The notes under the pieces: model-generated | Seen by the model: only the letters and a program-made list of their open reading frames with translations | Told to the model about the DNA's origin: nothing | Database searches by the model: none | Position numbers and translations under genes: made by a program | In this document: in pieces, positions 8,819 through 17,128 of the stretch | Numbering within the stretch: the stretch's first letter is position 1 | Layout: each line of letters starts with the position of its first letter | DNA from: Paenibacillus antarcticus | GTDB lineage: Bacteria; Bacillota; Bacilli; Paenibacillales; Paenibacillaceae | DNA length: 64,000 nucleotides | NCBI RefSeq assembly: GCF_001637225.1 | Contig: NZ_LVJI01000054.1 | Span: 62,001 to 126,000 of the forward strand | Direction of reading: 5' to 3'

Positions 8819-9496
8819 ATGAGTGATTTAATAAAAGAACAGTTTGATGCTGTAGCACAGAGCTATGATCTTCAACGTCGCCAACTTATTCCTTGTTTCG
8901 ATGATTTCTACAGCACAGCTAGAGATTGGGTTAATATAGATAAGAAATCGCCACGTATATTGGATATAGGTACTGGAACAGGACTGTTCGCTGCTTATGT
9001 TCAACAGAAGTATCCAGAAGCACAATTGACTTTGATTGATATCAGTGAAGAGATGTTAAAGGGGGCACGCATGAGGTTCGGAGAAGATCCTAACGTTCAG
9101 TATATTTCAGGAGATTTCGCGACGTATGCCTTCGATGGACAGCAGTATGACATTGTTATTTCATCCTTAGCGATACATCATTTAGCTCATGAAGATAAAA
9201 GCAGACTATTTCATAAGATATACACACGCTTAACCGAGGGTGGTATCTTCGTTAATGCGGATCAGATTGCTGGTACATCTGCTTATTTCGATAATCTATA
9301 TAAAGAACAATGGGAGCATACGATTAATCAGAGTGGACTACCAAATGAAGTTATTGCTTCCGCGATTGAACGAAGAAAGTTAGATCGTAACGCTACCTTT
9401 GAGGATCAGCTAAAGTGGCTATCCGACGCTGGATTTGCTGAAGCAGAATGCATTTATAAATATAATGAATTCGGTGTGTTTTTTGCACAGAAATAG
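8819..9496 (+). CDS. Class I SAM-dependent methyltransferase
   Basis: About 225 residues. SAM-binding motif I is ILDIGTGTGLF, with the acidic residue closing strand 2 at LTLIDISEEML; motif IV is IVISSLAIHHLAHEDK, a pattern common in small-molecule methyltransferases of the UbiE/Methyltransf_25 type. ATG 8819 has AAGGAAGGTGG ending 8 nt upstream. The gene stands alone between a divergent LacI-type regulator and a HAD phosphatase, so context gives no clear substrate. The C-terminal half is variable, as expected for the substrate-binding part. Confidence 0.85.
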   Translation: MSDLIKEQFDAVAQSYDLQRRQLIPCFDDFYSTARDWVNIDKKSPRILDIGTGTGLFAAYVQQKYPEAQLTLIDISEEMLKGARMRFGEDPNVQYISGDFATYAFDGQQYDIVISSLAIHHLAHEDKSRLFHKIYTRLTEGGIFVNADQIAGTSAYFDNLYKEQWEHTINQSGLPNEVIASAIERRKLDRNATFEDQLKWLSDAGFAEAECIYKYNEFGVFFAQK

Positions 9497-9644
9497 TATA
9501 ATACGCAACTTGAATGAGACTTTCAAAGCCGATTCATGATATCATGAAGGAAATAAGATTGATATGAATGGACATCCGCAGAGGGTGTCTTTATATTTAG
9601 CTATTCGCACTCATACTAGAGGTTTAGGAAGGGACGAAAGAATA

Positions 9645-10469
9645 ATGAACTATAGAATGATCGTACTTGATTTGGATGATACGTTACTATGCGATGATCA
9701 TACAATATCACCACGCACGAAGAAAGCATTGATGGATGCACAAGAGGCAGGAGTTAAAGTAGTTCTCGCTTCAGGTCGTCCGACTTTTGCTATGACACAT
9801 ATTGCAAAGGAATTGGAGCTTGAGAAATACGGAAGTTTTATTCTATCTTTTAACGGGGCACAAATCAGAAACTGTACAACCAATGAGCTCCTATTCAGTA
9901 GCACTTTGACACCTGAAACCGCGCATGAGCTATATCATATTAGTAAAAAAGAAGAAGTAGGGATTCACACCTATGTTGGGGATGATATCGTAACCCCTGC
10001 GAATAACGAATATACTGATATTGAAGCTCAAATTACAGGAATGCCAATTGTAGAAGAAGTAGATTTCATAAATGCGATTCAAGAACCTGTTGTTAAGGTA
10101 TTGATGGTAGATTCACCAGAAAGGTTAGTCATCCTGGAAAAGAAAATGCAACAACAACTCGAGGGTAAATTGAACGTTGTACGTTCAAAGCCATTTTTCT
10201 TAGAGTTCACAGAAGCGGGTGTAGACAAAGGAACAAGTTTACATCATCTGATTAAGAAACTAGACATTCAGCAAGATGAGGTTATTGCTATCGGAGATAG
10301 TTATAACGATCTTGCGATGATTAAATTTGCCGGACTTGGTGTGGCTATGGGGAATGCGCCGGATGATATTAAAGAAATCGCCAACTATGTAACGGATACG
10401 AATATGGAAGATGGCGTGGCGAAGGTTGTTGAAGCGTTTATTCTTAACAAAATAGTACACACGAAATAA
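9645..10469 (+). CDS. Cof-type HAD hydrolase (sugar-phosphate phosphatase, YidA-like)
   Basis: About 274 residues with all four HAD motifs: motif I VLDLDDTLL (nucleophile and acid-base Asp), motif II ASGRPT, a lysine in TEAGVDKGTSL as motif III, and motif IV IAIGDSYNDLAMI. The C2B-type cap between motifs II and III marks the Cof/YidA subfamily, which dephosphorylates phosphosugars and similar metabolites in the cytoplasm. The start ATG 9645 is preceded by AGGAAGGG 11 nt upstream; an upstream in-frame ATG at 9564 would add about 27 unlikely residues. A strong terminator follows immediately. Confidence 0.9.
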   Translation: MNYRMIVLDLDDTLLCDDHTISPRTKKALMDAQEAGVKVVLASGRPTFAMTHIAKELELEKYGSFILSFNGAQIRNCTTNELLFSSTLTPETAHELYHISKKEEVGIHTYVGDDIVTPANNEYTDIEAQITGMPIVEEVDFINAIQEPVVKVLMVDSPERLVILEKKMQQQLEGKLNVVRSKPFFLEFTEAGVDKGTSLHHLIKKLDIQQDEVIAIGDSYNDLAMIKFAGLGVAMGNAPDDIKEIANYVTDTNMEDGVAKVVEAFILNKIVHTK

Positions 10470-10510
10470 ACAAAAGAGGAGATTGCTTAAGGGCAGCTCC
10501 TCTTTTGTTT
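10468..10510 (+). terminator. Rho-independent terminator of the Cof-type phosphatase gene
   Basis: A 14-bp stem (10468-10481 with 10497-10510) overlaps the stop codon; its right arm ends in TTTTGTTT, giving the needed T-tract. The A-rich left arm could allow function on the other strand too. Confidence 0.85.
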
Positions 10511-10612
10511 ATTAAATTGAATAATGAGTTACTAATATTTAGCATTGTTTCAGTATTAGGGGCAAGTATAACTCCTTTTCTTCATATACCTTAGTAGTAT
10601 GGAGAGGAGCGG

Positions 10613-12367
10613 ATGGACTTGGTACAACCTTTAGATCCTAATGTTATTCCTAAATACATAAATCAACTCGTCCCCCCACCCGTATTTATGCCAACTTGTA
10701 TACAGCAACCTGAGACGGGGCATGTAATTGGGCATGCATACAAAATCAATGTGAGTGAGTTCCAACAGCAAATACTACCTCCGGGATTCGGTGCAACAAA
10801 AGTAATTGGTTATGGTGGTATGATAAAGAATCCGAAAATAGGAAGAGATAGCTACTTTAGAAGCACACCAGGACCTACGTTTGAAGCCATTCGAGGAATT
10901 CCTATCCATGTTCAATGGATAAATAATCTTAACAGGCCTTTTTTTCTACCCGTTGATCCAACACTCGTATGGGCTAATCCCAATACAATGGCTATTCCTG
11001 GCCCGCCATTCCCTTCATTTCCACCGGGATTTCCTCTGGCGCAGAAAACCGCACCCATGGTCACTCATTTACACGGCGGGGAGACACCCTCTTATTTCGA
11101 CGGACATCCAGATGCTTGGTTTACTGCAGATCGAAGAACTGGCCCAGCATTCTCAACAAATAACTATACTTATCTGAACGTACAAGAACCGACAACCCTC
11201 TGGTATCATGACCATACCATTGGATTAAATCGTTTGAGCGTATATGCAGGTCTTGCAGGGTTCTATTTACTCCGTGAATGGAATGACCCCGTTGCGCCGT
11301 TTCTTCCAGGTTGTGAGAATGAAATTCCATTGATCATTCAAGATAGGTCTTTTCATACGGATGGATCTCTTTACTATGAACAGGTGGGGGATAATCCAAG
11401 TATTCATCCTTACTGGGTACCAACGTTTTTTGGGAATACAGTAATGGTAAATGGCAAGGTGTGGCCGAACCTTAATGTCAAACCTCAACAATATCGGTTC
11501 CGTATATTAAATGCATCCAACTCTCGAAGTTATCATTTCCAGCTTTCAAATGAACAGCCCTTTATTCAGATTGGTAGTGATGGAGGGTATTTACCTCACC
11601 CTGTAGAACTGAGTTCACTGATGCTTGCACCAGCGGAAAGAGCAGATATTCTTATTGATTTCTCTATACTAGCGCCTGGGACGACCATTATATTAAAAAA
11701 CATCCCTGGTGGAACGCCAGCAGACCCATATACAGTCGGTCAAATCATGCAGTTTACAGTTATGAATGAAACTGTCCAACCACCAAAGAAGTTGCCTTCG
11801 GTACTAAACAATATTCCACAACTCATTCCAACAAGAACGAGAACATTTACTTTATTTGAACTGGAAGGTCCTAATGGTCCTTTGAAAGTGACACTGAATG
11901 GGCAATTGTTGCGAAGTCCTATCACTGAACTACCACGAGCAGGAGCGACAGAAGATTGGCGAGTTGCTAATCTTACCAATGATGTACATCCTATTCATCT
12001 TCATCTTGTACAGTATCTGCTTGTTAGCCGCCCGAAATTTCGTTCTGACGATTATTTAAGAGACTGGAAGAAGCTAAATTTAACGACAGCTCCTGGAACT
12101 CCGCCTTATTTTGTTAAGCCCAAGGTACTGCCATTAGAGCCTTATTTGGTAGGTTCAATAATGGGGCCACCGCCTAATGAACAAGGCTGGAAAGACACCA
12201 TACGGATGAATCCTGAAGAAGTAACGATCATACGAATTCGATTCGCATCTCAGAATGGTAGTCCATATCCATTTAACCCAAGCCGGGGTCCAGGATATGT
12301 ATGGCATTGCCATATGCTTGAACATGCGAGTAATGAGATGATTAGACCGTTTAAGGTAGTACCTTGA
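10613..12367 (+). CDS. cotA: Multicopper oxidase, CotA/bilirubin-oxidase type
   Basis: A 584-residue protein with all four copper-binding clusters: HLHGG near residue 151, WYHDHT near 197, HPIHLHL near 459, and WHCHMLEHASNEM near 564, where the final Met is the expected axial ligand of the type 1 copper. This set is typical of CotA laccases, which sit in the spore coat of Bacillus and oxidise phenols, bilirubin or manganese using oxygen. There is no signal peptide, which fits a coat protein put in place from the mother cell. It is about 70 residues longer than B. subtilis CotA. ATG 10613 follows GGAGAGGAG. The symbol is given by similarity only. Confidence 0.85.
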   Translation: MDLVQPLDPNVIPKYINQLVPPPVFMPTCIQQPETGHVIGHAYKINVSEFQQQILPPGFGATKVIGYGGMIKNPKIGRDSYFRSTPGPTFEAIRGIPIHVQWINNLNRPFFLPVDPTLVWANPNTMAIPGPPFPSFPPGFPLAQKTAPMVTHLHGGETPSYFDGHPDAWFTADRRTGPAFSTNNYTYLNVQEPTTLWYHDHTIGLNRLSVYAGLAGFYLLREWNDPVAPFLPGCENEIPLIIQDRSFHTDGSLYYEQVGDNPSIHPYWVPTFFGNTVMVNGKVWPNLNVKPQQYRFRILNASNSRSYHFQLSNEQPFIQIGSDGGYLPHPVELSSLMLAPAERADILIDFSILAPGTTIILKNIPGGTPADPYTVGQIMQFTVMNETVQPPKKLPSVLNNIPQLIPTRTRTFTLFELEGPNGPLKVTLNGQLLRSPITELPRAGATEDWRVANLTNDVHPIHLHLVQYLLVSRPKFRSDDYLRDWKKLNLTTAPGTPPYFVKPKVLPLEPYLVGSIMGPPPNEQGWKDTIRMNPEEVTIIRIRFASQNGSPYPFNPSRGPGYVWHCHMLEHASNEMIRPFKVVP

Positions 12368-12446
12368 TGGAAGCTTAAACATATTGACTGCTAGTAATTT
12401 TACTGTTAATATTTTCTTTCTATTATTATAGAAGGGACTGATATCA

Positions 12447-12998
12447 TTGAGTAGTAATGACATATATCTTAGACATCTTGAGATGATGGATGCAAGCGAT
12501 CTTCTTGCCTTGAAGCGAAGAAATCGCGAATTTTTTGTACCATTTGAACCGATCAGGGATGAATCACACTATACGCTTGAAGGACAAGAACAAGAGATTG
12601 CGAATGGGTTGCAAGGGGTGCTTAAGGACCAATCTTATATTTTCGGAATCTTTCTGAAAGATACCGATGAGATTATTGGGAGAATAGCATTAACGGGTAT
12701 TGCTCGTGGTCCTTTTCAGAATGCATTTATGGGTTATTACATCGATCAACAACATAATGGTAAAGGTTATGCAACTGAGGCAGTCTCACTGTGTTTAAGT
12801 AATGCTTTTGACGAGATCGGATTACATCGTGTTGAAGCTGGGGTTATGCCACGTAACTTACCATCTATCCATGTATTAGAAAAGGCTGGATTTAGACGAG
12901 AAGGTCTAGCGCAAACCTATTTGAAAATTAATGGTAAGTGGGAAGACCACATTCTATTTGCGATTACGGCTGATGACAGGGAAGGAAGATTGATATAG
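12447..12998 (+). CDS. GNAT acetyltransferase, RimJ/RimL family
   Basis: A 183-residue protein with an Acetyltransf_3 fold: an N-terminal YLRHLEMMDASDLLALKRRN start, beta strand IIGRIALTGI, acetyl-CoA loop region IDQQHNGKGYATEAV (the Q/RxxGxG/A site reads HNGKGYA), and the LHRVEAGVMPRNLPSIHVLE-KAGF segment typical of YjcK and RimJ-type N-alpha acetyltransferases of ribosomal proteins. TTG 12447 is the start, with GAAGGGA nine nt ahead. It follows the multicopper oxidase gene without a clear terminator, and a decayed second GNAT gene lies just downstream. Confidence 0.85.
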   Translation: MSSNDIYLRHLEMMDASDLLALKRRNREFFVPFEPIRDESHYTLEGQEQEIANGLQGVLKDQSYIFGIFLKDTDEIIGRIALTGIARGPFQNAFMGYYIDQQHNGKGYATEAVSLCLSNAFDEIGLHRVEAGVMPRNLPSIHVLEKAGFRREGLAQTYLKINGKWEDHILFAITADDREGRLI

Positions 12999-13035
12999 TT
13001 CACTCATGAGTGATTCAAACACAGGATAGGTGGTG

Positions 13036-13252
13036 ATGTTCATTGTAATTATTGAAACGGAGAGATTATATTTGAGACAGTACGAAGTAAAGATTTTGCT
13101 TCTCTTCATGCCATTTTTTCTGATCAGCAACCGATGGATTTGGGCTATGGGGAGTTTGGCTAAAGTAAACGAATGAAATGATTGGGGATTGTGGGCTAGT
13201 TAAGCAAATTCGAAATCAAATATTAGAGGTGATTGATCCTTATGATAGGTAA
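13036..13252 (+). pseudogene. Decayed GNAT acetyltransferase remnant
   Basis: From ATG 13036, with GGTGG close upstream, the frame gives MFIVIIETERLYLRQYEV and then breaks. One base earlier it continues as KDFASLHAIFSDQQPMDLGYG and stops at 13161-13163. One missing A in the short A-run near 13090 would join the two parts. A further fragment in another frame (13178-13252) reads MIGDCGLVKQ, matching the (L)IGDCGL strand of phosphinothricin-type GNAT enzymes. The acetyl-CoA binding part is absent. The order of motifs is that of one acetyltransferase gene with internal deletions, so I call it a pseudogene. Confidence 0.65.
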
Positions 13253-13412
13253 ATTGCTTGAAGTGATGTTATCTCTTGTGTTGGGTTTCTTTACAGGAAT
13301 ATGGCTAAGCGGTAATGGAATACACATACAAGAGAGCGGAGTTCAGATCTTACTTGGGTGTATTCTTTGGATCTCTATCTTTGCATATCTTAAAATGAAT
13401 GCTAAGCCATGA
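13242..13412 (+). CDS. Small two-helix membrane protein, 56 residues
   Basis: ATG 13242 is preceded by AGAGGTG at 13225-13231 with a 10-nt spacer, and the frame ends at TGA 13410-13412. The peptide has two hydrophobic segments, LEVMLSLVLGFFTGIWL and VQILLGCILWISIFAYL, separated by a short polar loop, and ends KMNAKP. It is likely an inner membrane protein with both ends in the cytoplasm. I do not recognise the family. Its 5' end lies within the tail of the acetyltransferase remnant in a different frame. A good SD, length and hydrophobic pattern support a real gene, but there is no homology evidence. Confidence 0.55.
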   Translation: MIGKLLEVMLSLVLGFFTGIWLSGNGIHIQESGVQILLGCILWISIFAYLKMNAKP

Positions 13413-13472
13413 AATATAGATACAGAGCGTAAGAATTAGGGTCATATTGAAATAGTCTAAAAGGCTACGCCG

Positions 13473-13553
13473 AAACAAAGAACCACTATATTCAGTCTAT
13501 GGGTGAGTATTTGATACTCACAATTCCAGACGAATAGGTGGTTTTCTTTTGTT
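13473..13553. repeat. Long nested inverted repeat, probable bidirectional terminator
   Basis: Outer imperfect arms of about 25 nt (13473-13498 and 13528-13553) enclose an inner 8-bp hairpin, GTGAGTAT/ATACTCAC (13503-13510 and 13514-13521). It lies between the rightward small membrane gene and the leftward oxidoreductase gene. The right arm ends TTTTCTTTTGTT, giving a T-rich exit for the plus strand; the left arm is A-rich for the minus strand. Confidence 0.6.
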
Positions 13554-13589
13554 GGTTAAAGTACACAATTACAGCACCTTCATATCACG

Positions 13590-14699
13590 TCATTTCGCGG
13601 TAAGATACTGAACCGTACCTGTTTCGGCAGATTTGATTATATGATCCAATAGATAATGGGTCTCATAACCCGTTTGGAAATCTGGTGTAGTGTAAGTATC
13701 GTTGTGTAGGTCGTTAGCGAATTGGATATAAAGTTGAGCGATATTATAAGCAATCATACTGACGCTCTGTGGATCAAGATGATAATAATGTGAGGGGACA
13801 ATTAAAGTGTGATAATCCTTATTGGCACCTATAGCAGCTTGTAATATAAATGAATCCCATTGGAACATGAGTCTATCGTTTGATTTCATAGAAATCTCAC
13901 CTTTGGTACCAATAATATCTATGGTTAATCCTGCTATTATTGAATTTCGAAACTGTCCTGACAGGAGGGCACCACTTGTTAACTTGCCATGAAGAGCGAC
14001 GTAATCAGGTGCATTTGCTTGAATTACTTCACCAGTCTCTATAATGCTTACTTCTTTATGTTGTGTTTCTAAAGTGGCTGATACCTTAGCAAAAGGCCCC
14101 ATCATGTAAGTGATACCGTCTAATAAATGACCTGCAGTAATGGTCAATTGATTGGCACCATTTTTTATATCCAGAAGATAAGCATGGGCTTGATCAATGG
14201 TATCTCCTGTAGTTGGAAATGAAGGCATGGAGTAGCTTACATTTACGGATACAACCTCCCCTAGATAATCCTCTTTAAGAAGGTCCTTTACATAATTAAT
14301 AGCCGGGTTAGCACGAGCTTGTAATCCTGAGACATGGCGAATTCTCTTTGTCGTTGCCAATTGCAGAATATCGGTTGCTTCCGCTTGATTCAGAGCCAGT
14401 GGCCATTCGCAGTATATATGTTTACCGGTATTTATTGCTATTTGTATTAATTCATAATGTTCCGGTACTTTCACGGTAATGACTACCAGTTCTACATCAG
14501 GGTTTGCAACCAATTCATACGGATCTGTATAAAAGTGATTTATTCTAAAATGTTGTGCGATTTCTTCAGCACTTTGTTGTTGTGTGGTGCATACAGCGAT
14601 AATTTCATATTCTGATAATGCTTGGAGAGCAGGAATATGAGCAACCTTTCCCCAACCACTTGCCCCGATGATACCGACTCCTATTTTAGCTGACTTCAA
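13590..14699 (-). CDS. Gfo/Idh/MocA-family oxidoreductase, Gal80-like
   Basis: A 369-residue protein with an N-terminal Rossmann fold (GVGIIGASGWGKVAHIPAL) and a C-terminal alpha/beta domain. The catalytic EKP motif of the family is replaced by CEWPLAL, as in Gal80-like members, so the usual lysine is missing and the enzyme may act differently or only bind NAD(P). The start is TTG 14699 with GGAGGG about 7 nt upstream on the minus strand. It diverges from an HxlR regulator 151 nt away, which is the likely controller. The substrate is not evident. Confidence 0.85.
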   Translation of the reverse strand: MKSAKIGVGIIGASGWGKVAHIPALQALSEYEIIAVCTTQQQSAEEIAQHFRINHFYTDPYELVANPDVELVVITVKVPEHYELIQIAINTGKHIYCEWPLALNQAEATDILQLATTKRIRHVSGLQARANPAINYVKDLLKEDYLGEVVSVNVSYSMPSFPTTGDTIDQAHAYLLDIKNGANQLTITAGHLLDGITYMMGPFAKVSATLETQHKEVSIIETGEVIQANAPDYVALHGKLTSGALLSGQFRNSIIAGLTIDIIGTKGEISMKSNDRLMFQWDSFILQAAIGANKDYHTLIVPSHYYHLDPQSVSMIAYNIAQLYIQFANDLHNDTYTTPDFQTGYETHYLLDHIIKSAETGTVQYLTAK

Positions 14700-14770
14700 A
14701 TAAAATACCCTCCATTATTTACTGATAAAGTATAATACTGTTATTATGAATGCTGAAATAAAAATATAGA

Positions 14771-14817
14771 AGTACGCACTTTTTTGTTATATTGGCACCA
14801 AAAGGTACCTATACCTT
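14771..14817. promoter_or_regulatory. Candidate HxlR binding region in a divergent promoter
   Basis: Two elements lie between the divergent oxidoreductase and HxlR genes: AGTACGCACTT at 14771-14781, and the inverted repeat AAGGTA-CCTA-TACCTT at 14802-14817. The 9-mer AGTACGCAC recurs in the operator region of the second HxlR gene near 31911, which supports a shared HxlR-type half-site. Confidence 0.45.
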
Positions 14818-14850
14818 AAGACGGATATTGATCAGGGGAGGAAAAATGCT

Positions 14851-15195
14851 ATGAAGAATATTGCAAATCGGACATATAACATTCCTGTCGAAGCTACTCT
14901 CGATGTTATCGGAGGGAAGTGGAAAACGCTGATTGTGTGTCACCTGACTTATGGACCTAAGAGAACGAATGAGCTGAGCAAGAATATGCCCGCTATTTCT
15001 CAAAAAATGTTAACTCAACAGCTTAGAGAATTAGAAGAGGACGAGATTGTCATTAGAACAGTGTATAATCAAGTACCTCCGAAGGTGGTATATGAACTGA
15101 GTGAGTTGGGTTTGTCTCTTAAACCGATACTAAACTTGATGTGCGATTGGGGAGAGAATTATATACAAGAACGCTCTAGTAAAAGGACAGTATAG
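14851..15195 (+). CDS. HxlR-family winged-helix regulator
   Basis: A 114-residue DNA-binding protein with the HxlR signature DVIGGKWKTLIVCHLTYGPKRTNEL, recognition region ISQKMLTQQLRELEEDEIV and wing VPPKVVYELSELGLSL. Redox-sensing members such as YodB carry a conserved Cys near residue 6; this one has none there, so quinone or thiol sensing through that Cys is unlikely. GGGGAGG lies about 11 nt before ATG 14851. It is divergent from the Gal80-like oxidoreductase and probably controls it and itself. A terminator follows. Confidence 0.85.
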   Translation: MKNIANRTYNIPVEATLDVIGGKWKTLIVCHLTYGPKRTNELSKNMPAISQKMLTQQLRELEEDEIVIRTVYNQVPPKVVYELSELGLSLKPILNLMCDWGENYIQERSSKRTV

Positions 15196-15217
15196 TGAAC
15201 TAACGTAGTAATAGAAG

Positions 15218-15264
15218 AAAACCAGTCAAACATGATTGTTCCATGTTATAACTGGTTTTTTTTT
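15218..15264. terminator. Bidirectional terminator between convergent genes
   Basis: AAAACCAGT (15218-15226) pairs with ACTGGTTTT (15251-15259), with a further CATG/CATG inner pairing and ten T's at 15255-15264. It serves the HxlR gene from the left, and its A-rich left side can serve the DHFR-like gene from the right. Confidence 0.85.
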
Positions 15265-15270
15265 AATGAA

Positions 15271-15807
15271 TTATTCGGTTGTGAAATCATAATGTAGTTC
15301 GACGAACTGTCCATATCGGGTTGTCTTGACTAGATTTAAAGATTGGAAATCCTTAATTCCAGTCAATAATGGGATACCACTTCCTAATATAACGGGTGCA
15401 ATAGTTACAATAAACTCTGTAATGTATTTGTTATTGATGAGCTCAGAAATCAGTAGACCTCCTCCGCAAATCCAACATTTCGTATAAGATCGAGTTGAAA
15501 GGGAAGACATCAAATTATCGATCGTTCCATTAATGAAGGTTACATGCTCATCTGCACCATAACGTGAATTGGTATATACATAACAGTCTTTTCCACTGTA
15601 GGGAAAAGGGAAATCAAGAGTAAGAATTGTCTCATAAGTATTCCTACCCATAATGACCGCATCGATGCCGCAATAGTAGTGTTCGTAACCATTATCTCCC
15701 TCCCCATTAATGTGATGTAACCAATCGACATTTCCCTCTGTTGTTGCAATATAACCATCTAAGCTTACCGCGAGATAAACACTCATTTGTTGTTGTTCTT
15801 GATCCAT
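15271..15807 (-). CDS. Dihydrofolate-reductase-like protein (RibD C-terminal domain, YyaP/YwjB type)
   Basis: About 178 residues. The fold is shown by SVYLAVSLDGYIA at the start, AVIMGRNTYETIL (the NADPH-binding MGRxTYE motif), CWICGGGLLISELI and TIAPVILGSGIPLL, all typical of the bacterial RibD_C/DHFR-like family. These are reductases of unknown or varied substrate, not the housekeeping DHFR. Two adjacent ATGs (15810 and 15807) follow AAGGAG; 15807 gives the better 8-nt spacing. It diverges from a WYL-type regulator, which probably controls it. Confidence 0.85.
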   Translation of the reverse strand: MDQEQQQMSVYLAVSLDGYIATTEGNVDWLHHINGEGDNGYEHYYCGIDAVIMGRNTYETILTLDFPFPYSGKDCYVYTNSRYGADEHVTFINGTIDNLMSSLSTRSYTKCWICGGGLLISELINNKYITEFIVTIAPVILGSGIPLLTGIKDFQSLNLVKTTRYGQFVELHYDFTTE

Positions 15808-15886
15808 CATAACCACTCCTTGTTAATGTAGTAAGATCATACTAATATATAAACACGACAAAATATGACGTCTAAACGGAGGGTCA

Positions 15887-16837
15887 ATGAATAAATTTCA
15901 GCAACTAAACGCGGTGTGGCTATATATCAATCAAGCAAAAGTATTTAATGCAAAGGATATTGCTGCGCAATTTAACATTTCGGAAAGAACTGTTCAAAGA
16001 TATATTGCGGAGTTATCTGAACTGGGGCTTCCCATTACTTCAGAAGCAGGAAGGGGTGGTGGCTACAGAGTTATGCCTAATAAATTATTGCCTCCGATAT
16101 CCTTTACGCATGATGAAGTTTTTAGTATCTTTTTTGCATATCAATCTATTGAGAATGTTAAAGGATTACCGTTCCACGCTGATTACCATACTGTCTTGAA
16201 TAAATTGCTCAATCAGACTGAGGAGAAGTTCCGAAGCGAAATCGATGATCTGAAAGAATACATCTTATTTCTGTCACCCAATAGAGATTACGACAATCCT
16301 TTTTTAAAAGAAATATTTATACATTCACGAAATAAGGACACTATAATCATAAGTTATCAATCGATTAATCAACATTCAGTGAAAAAGGTCATTCCCATAG
16401 GTTTGTATACATCGAAAGGTTTATGGTATGTCGTAGCATCTGATGTGTCTAAAGATAAAATCGTTACTTTACGGGTAGATCGAATCAAGGACTTGGAATT
16501 TCATCATTCGAACTCGGACAAGTTAAATCTGCCGACATTACAGAATTGGTTAAGCAATATAGGAAATGAATCGTTGGGGTCGACGATCAAATTTCATGTT
16601 GAATTGACTTCACAAGGGGTAATGAAATGCCGAGATAATGAATTCTTAGACAAGTATATTCGTCACAATGAAGATGGAACTGGCTTCGTAGAAATAGATG
16701 TCCCTGAATCGGAGTTAAATCATATGACAGAATATTTCTTCACGCTTCATCAGGATGCAACTATCATAACGCCACTAGAAGCGATTACCAGAATATGTGC
16801 TATGGCAAAAGGAATTGTAGATAAATACATTGAATAA
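15887..16837 (+). CDS. YafY-type transcriptional regulator (HTH plus WYL domain)
   Basis: A 316-residue protein. The N-terminal HTH_11/DeoR-type helix-turn-helix reads AKDIAAQFNISERTVQRYIAEL, followed by the AGRGGGYRVMP wing. The middle holds a WYL domain ligand-binding fold (DTIIISYQSIN, then LYTSKGLWYVVAS, where WYV stands for WYL), and a C-terminal WCX extension follows. Such proteins sense small ligands or nucleic acid and usually regulate an adjacent gene, here likely the divergent DHFR-like reductase 79 nt away. GGAGGG ends only 3 nt before ATG 15887, an unusually short spacer. Confidence 0.85.
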   Translation: MNKFQQLNAVWLYINQAKVFNAKDIAAQFNISERTVQRYIAELSELGLPITSEAGRGGGYRVMPNKLLPPISFTHDEVFSIFFAYQSIENVKGLPFHADYHTVLNKLLNQTEEKFRSEIDDLKEYILFLSPNRDYDNPFLKEIFIHSRNKDTIIISYQSINQHSVKKVIPIGLYTSKGLWYVVASDVSKDKIVTLRVDRIKDLEFHHSNSDKLNLPTLQNWLSNIGNESLGSTIKFHVELTSQGVMKCRDNEFLDKYIRHNEDGTGFVEIDVPESELNHMTEYFFTLHQDATIITPLEAITRICAMAKGIVDKYIE

Positions 16838-16841
16838 TTGT

Positions 16842-16942
16842 GAAATTAAGCGTCCGGTATTATTTTCCTGACAATTCAGCTCCGAATTCAACTTTTTACG
16901 CTCAATTTCAAAGAAGAAATTAGCTTTGTATAGCTGATTTTT
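16842..16942 (+). terminator. Inverted repeat followed by a short terminator hairpin
   Basis: GAAATTAAGCGT (16842-16853) pairs with ACGCTCAATTTC (16898-16909), one mismatch, across a 44-nt loop. Just after it AATTAGCT pairs with AGCTGATT (16918-16925 with 16932-16939) and runs into TTTTT. The second hairpin looks like the terminator of the WYL gene; the role of the larger repeat is unclear. Confidence 0.5.
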
Positions 16943-17041
16943 AATAAAACATAAATTATATTCTTAAATGCGGATTAATCAGAAATTAAGGTTAATACTT
17001 ACAATTTGTTCAATTCATATCGATATTATCGGATTAATTTG

Positions 17042-17071
17042 TTGACCAGCATGATTATGAAGGTGTACTAT
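17042..17071 (+). promoter_or_regulatory. Sigma-A-like promoter for the tcyABC-like operon
   Basis: TTGACC (17042-17047), an 18-nt spacer and TACTAT (17066-17071) lie about 60 nt before the binding-protein start. No S-box, T-box or other riboswitch signature was seen in the leader. Confidence 0.55.
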
Positions 17072-17128
17072 TCAATTTACTAGCTTTAAGCTTGAGTTTA
17101 GGTGGAGAAAGGTGAGGGCGAAATAGAT

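Noticed and set aside
10540..10612. Sigma-K promoter before the CotA-like gene
   Set aside because: CATATACC resembles the CATANNNT -10 only partly and the -35 AC is not distinctive; not reported as a feature.
16838..17128. S-box or T-box riboswitch ahead of the cystine importer
   Set aside because: None of the conserved sequence blocks of either riboswitch is present; only an inverted repeat and a terminator of the previous gene.
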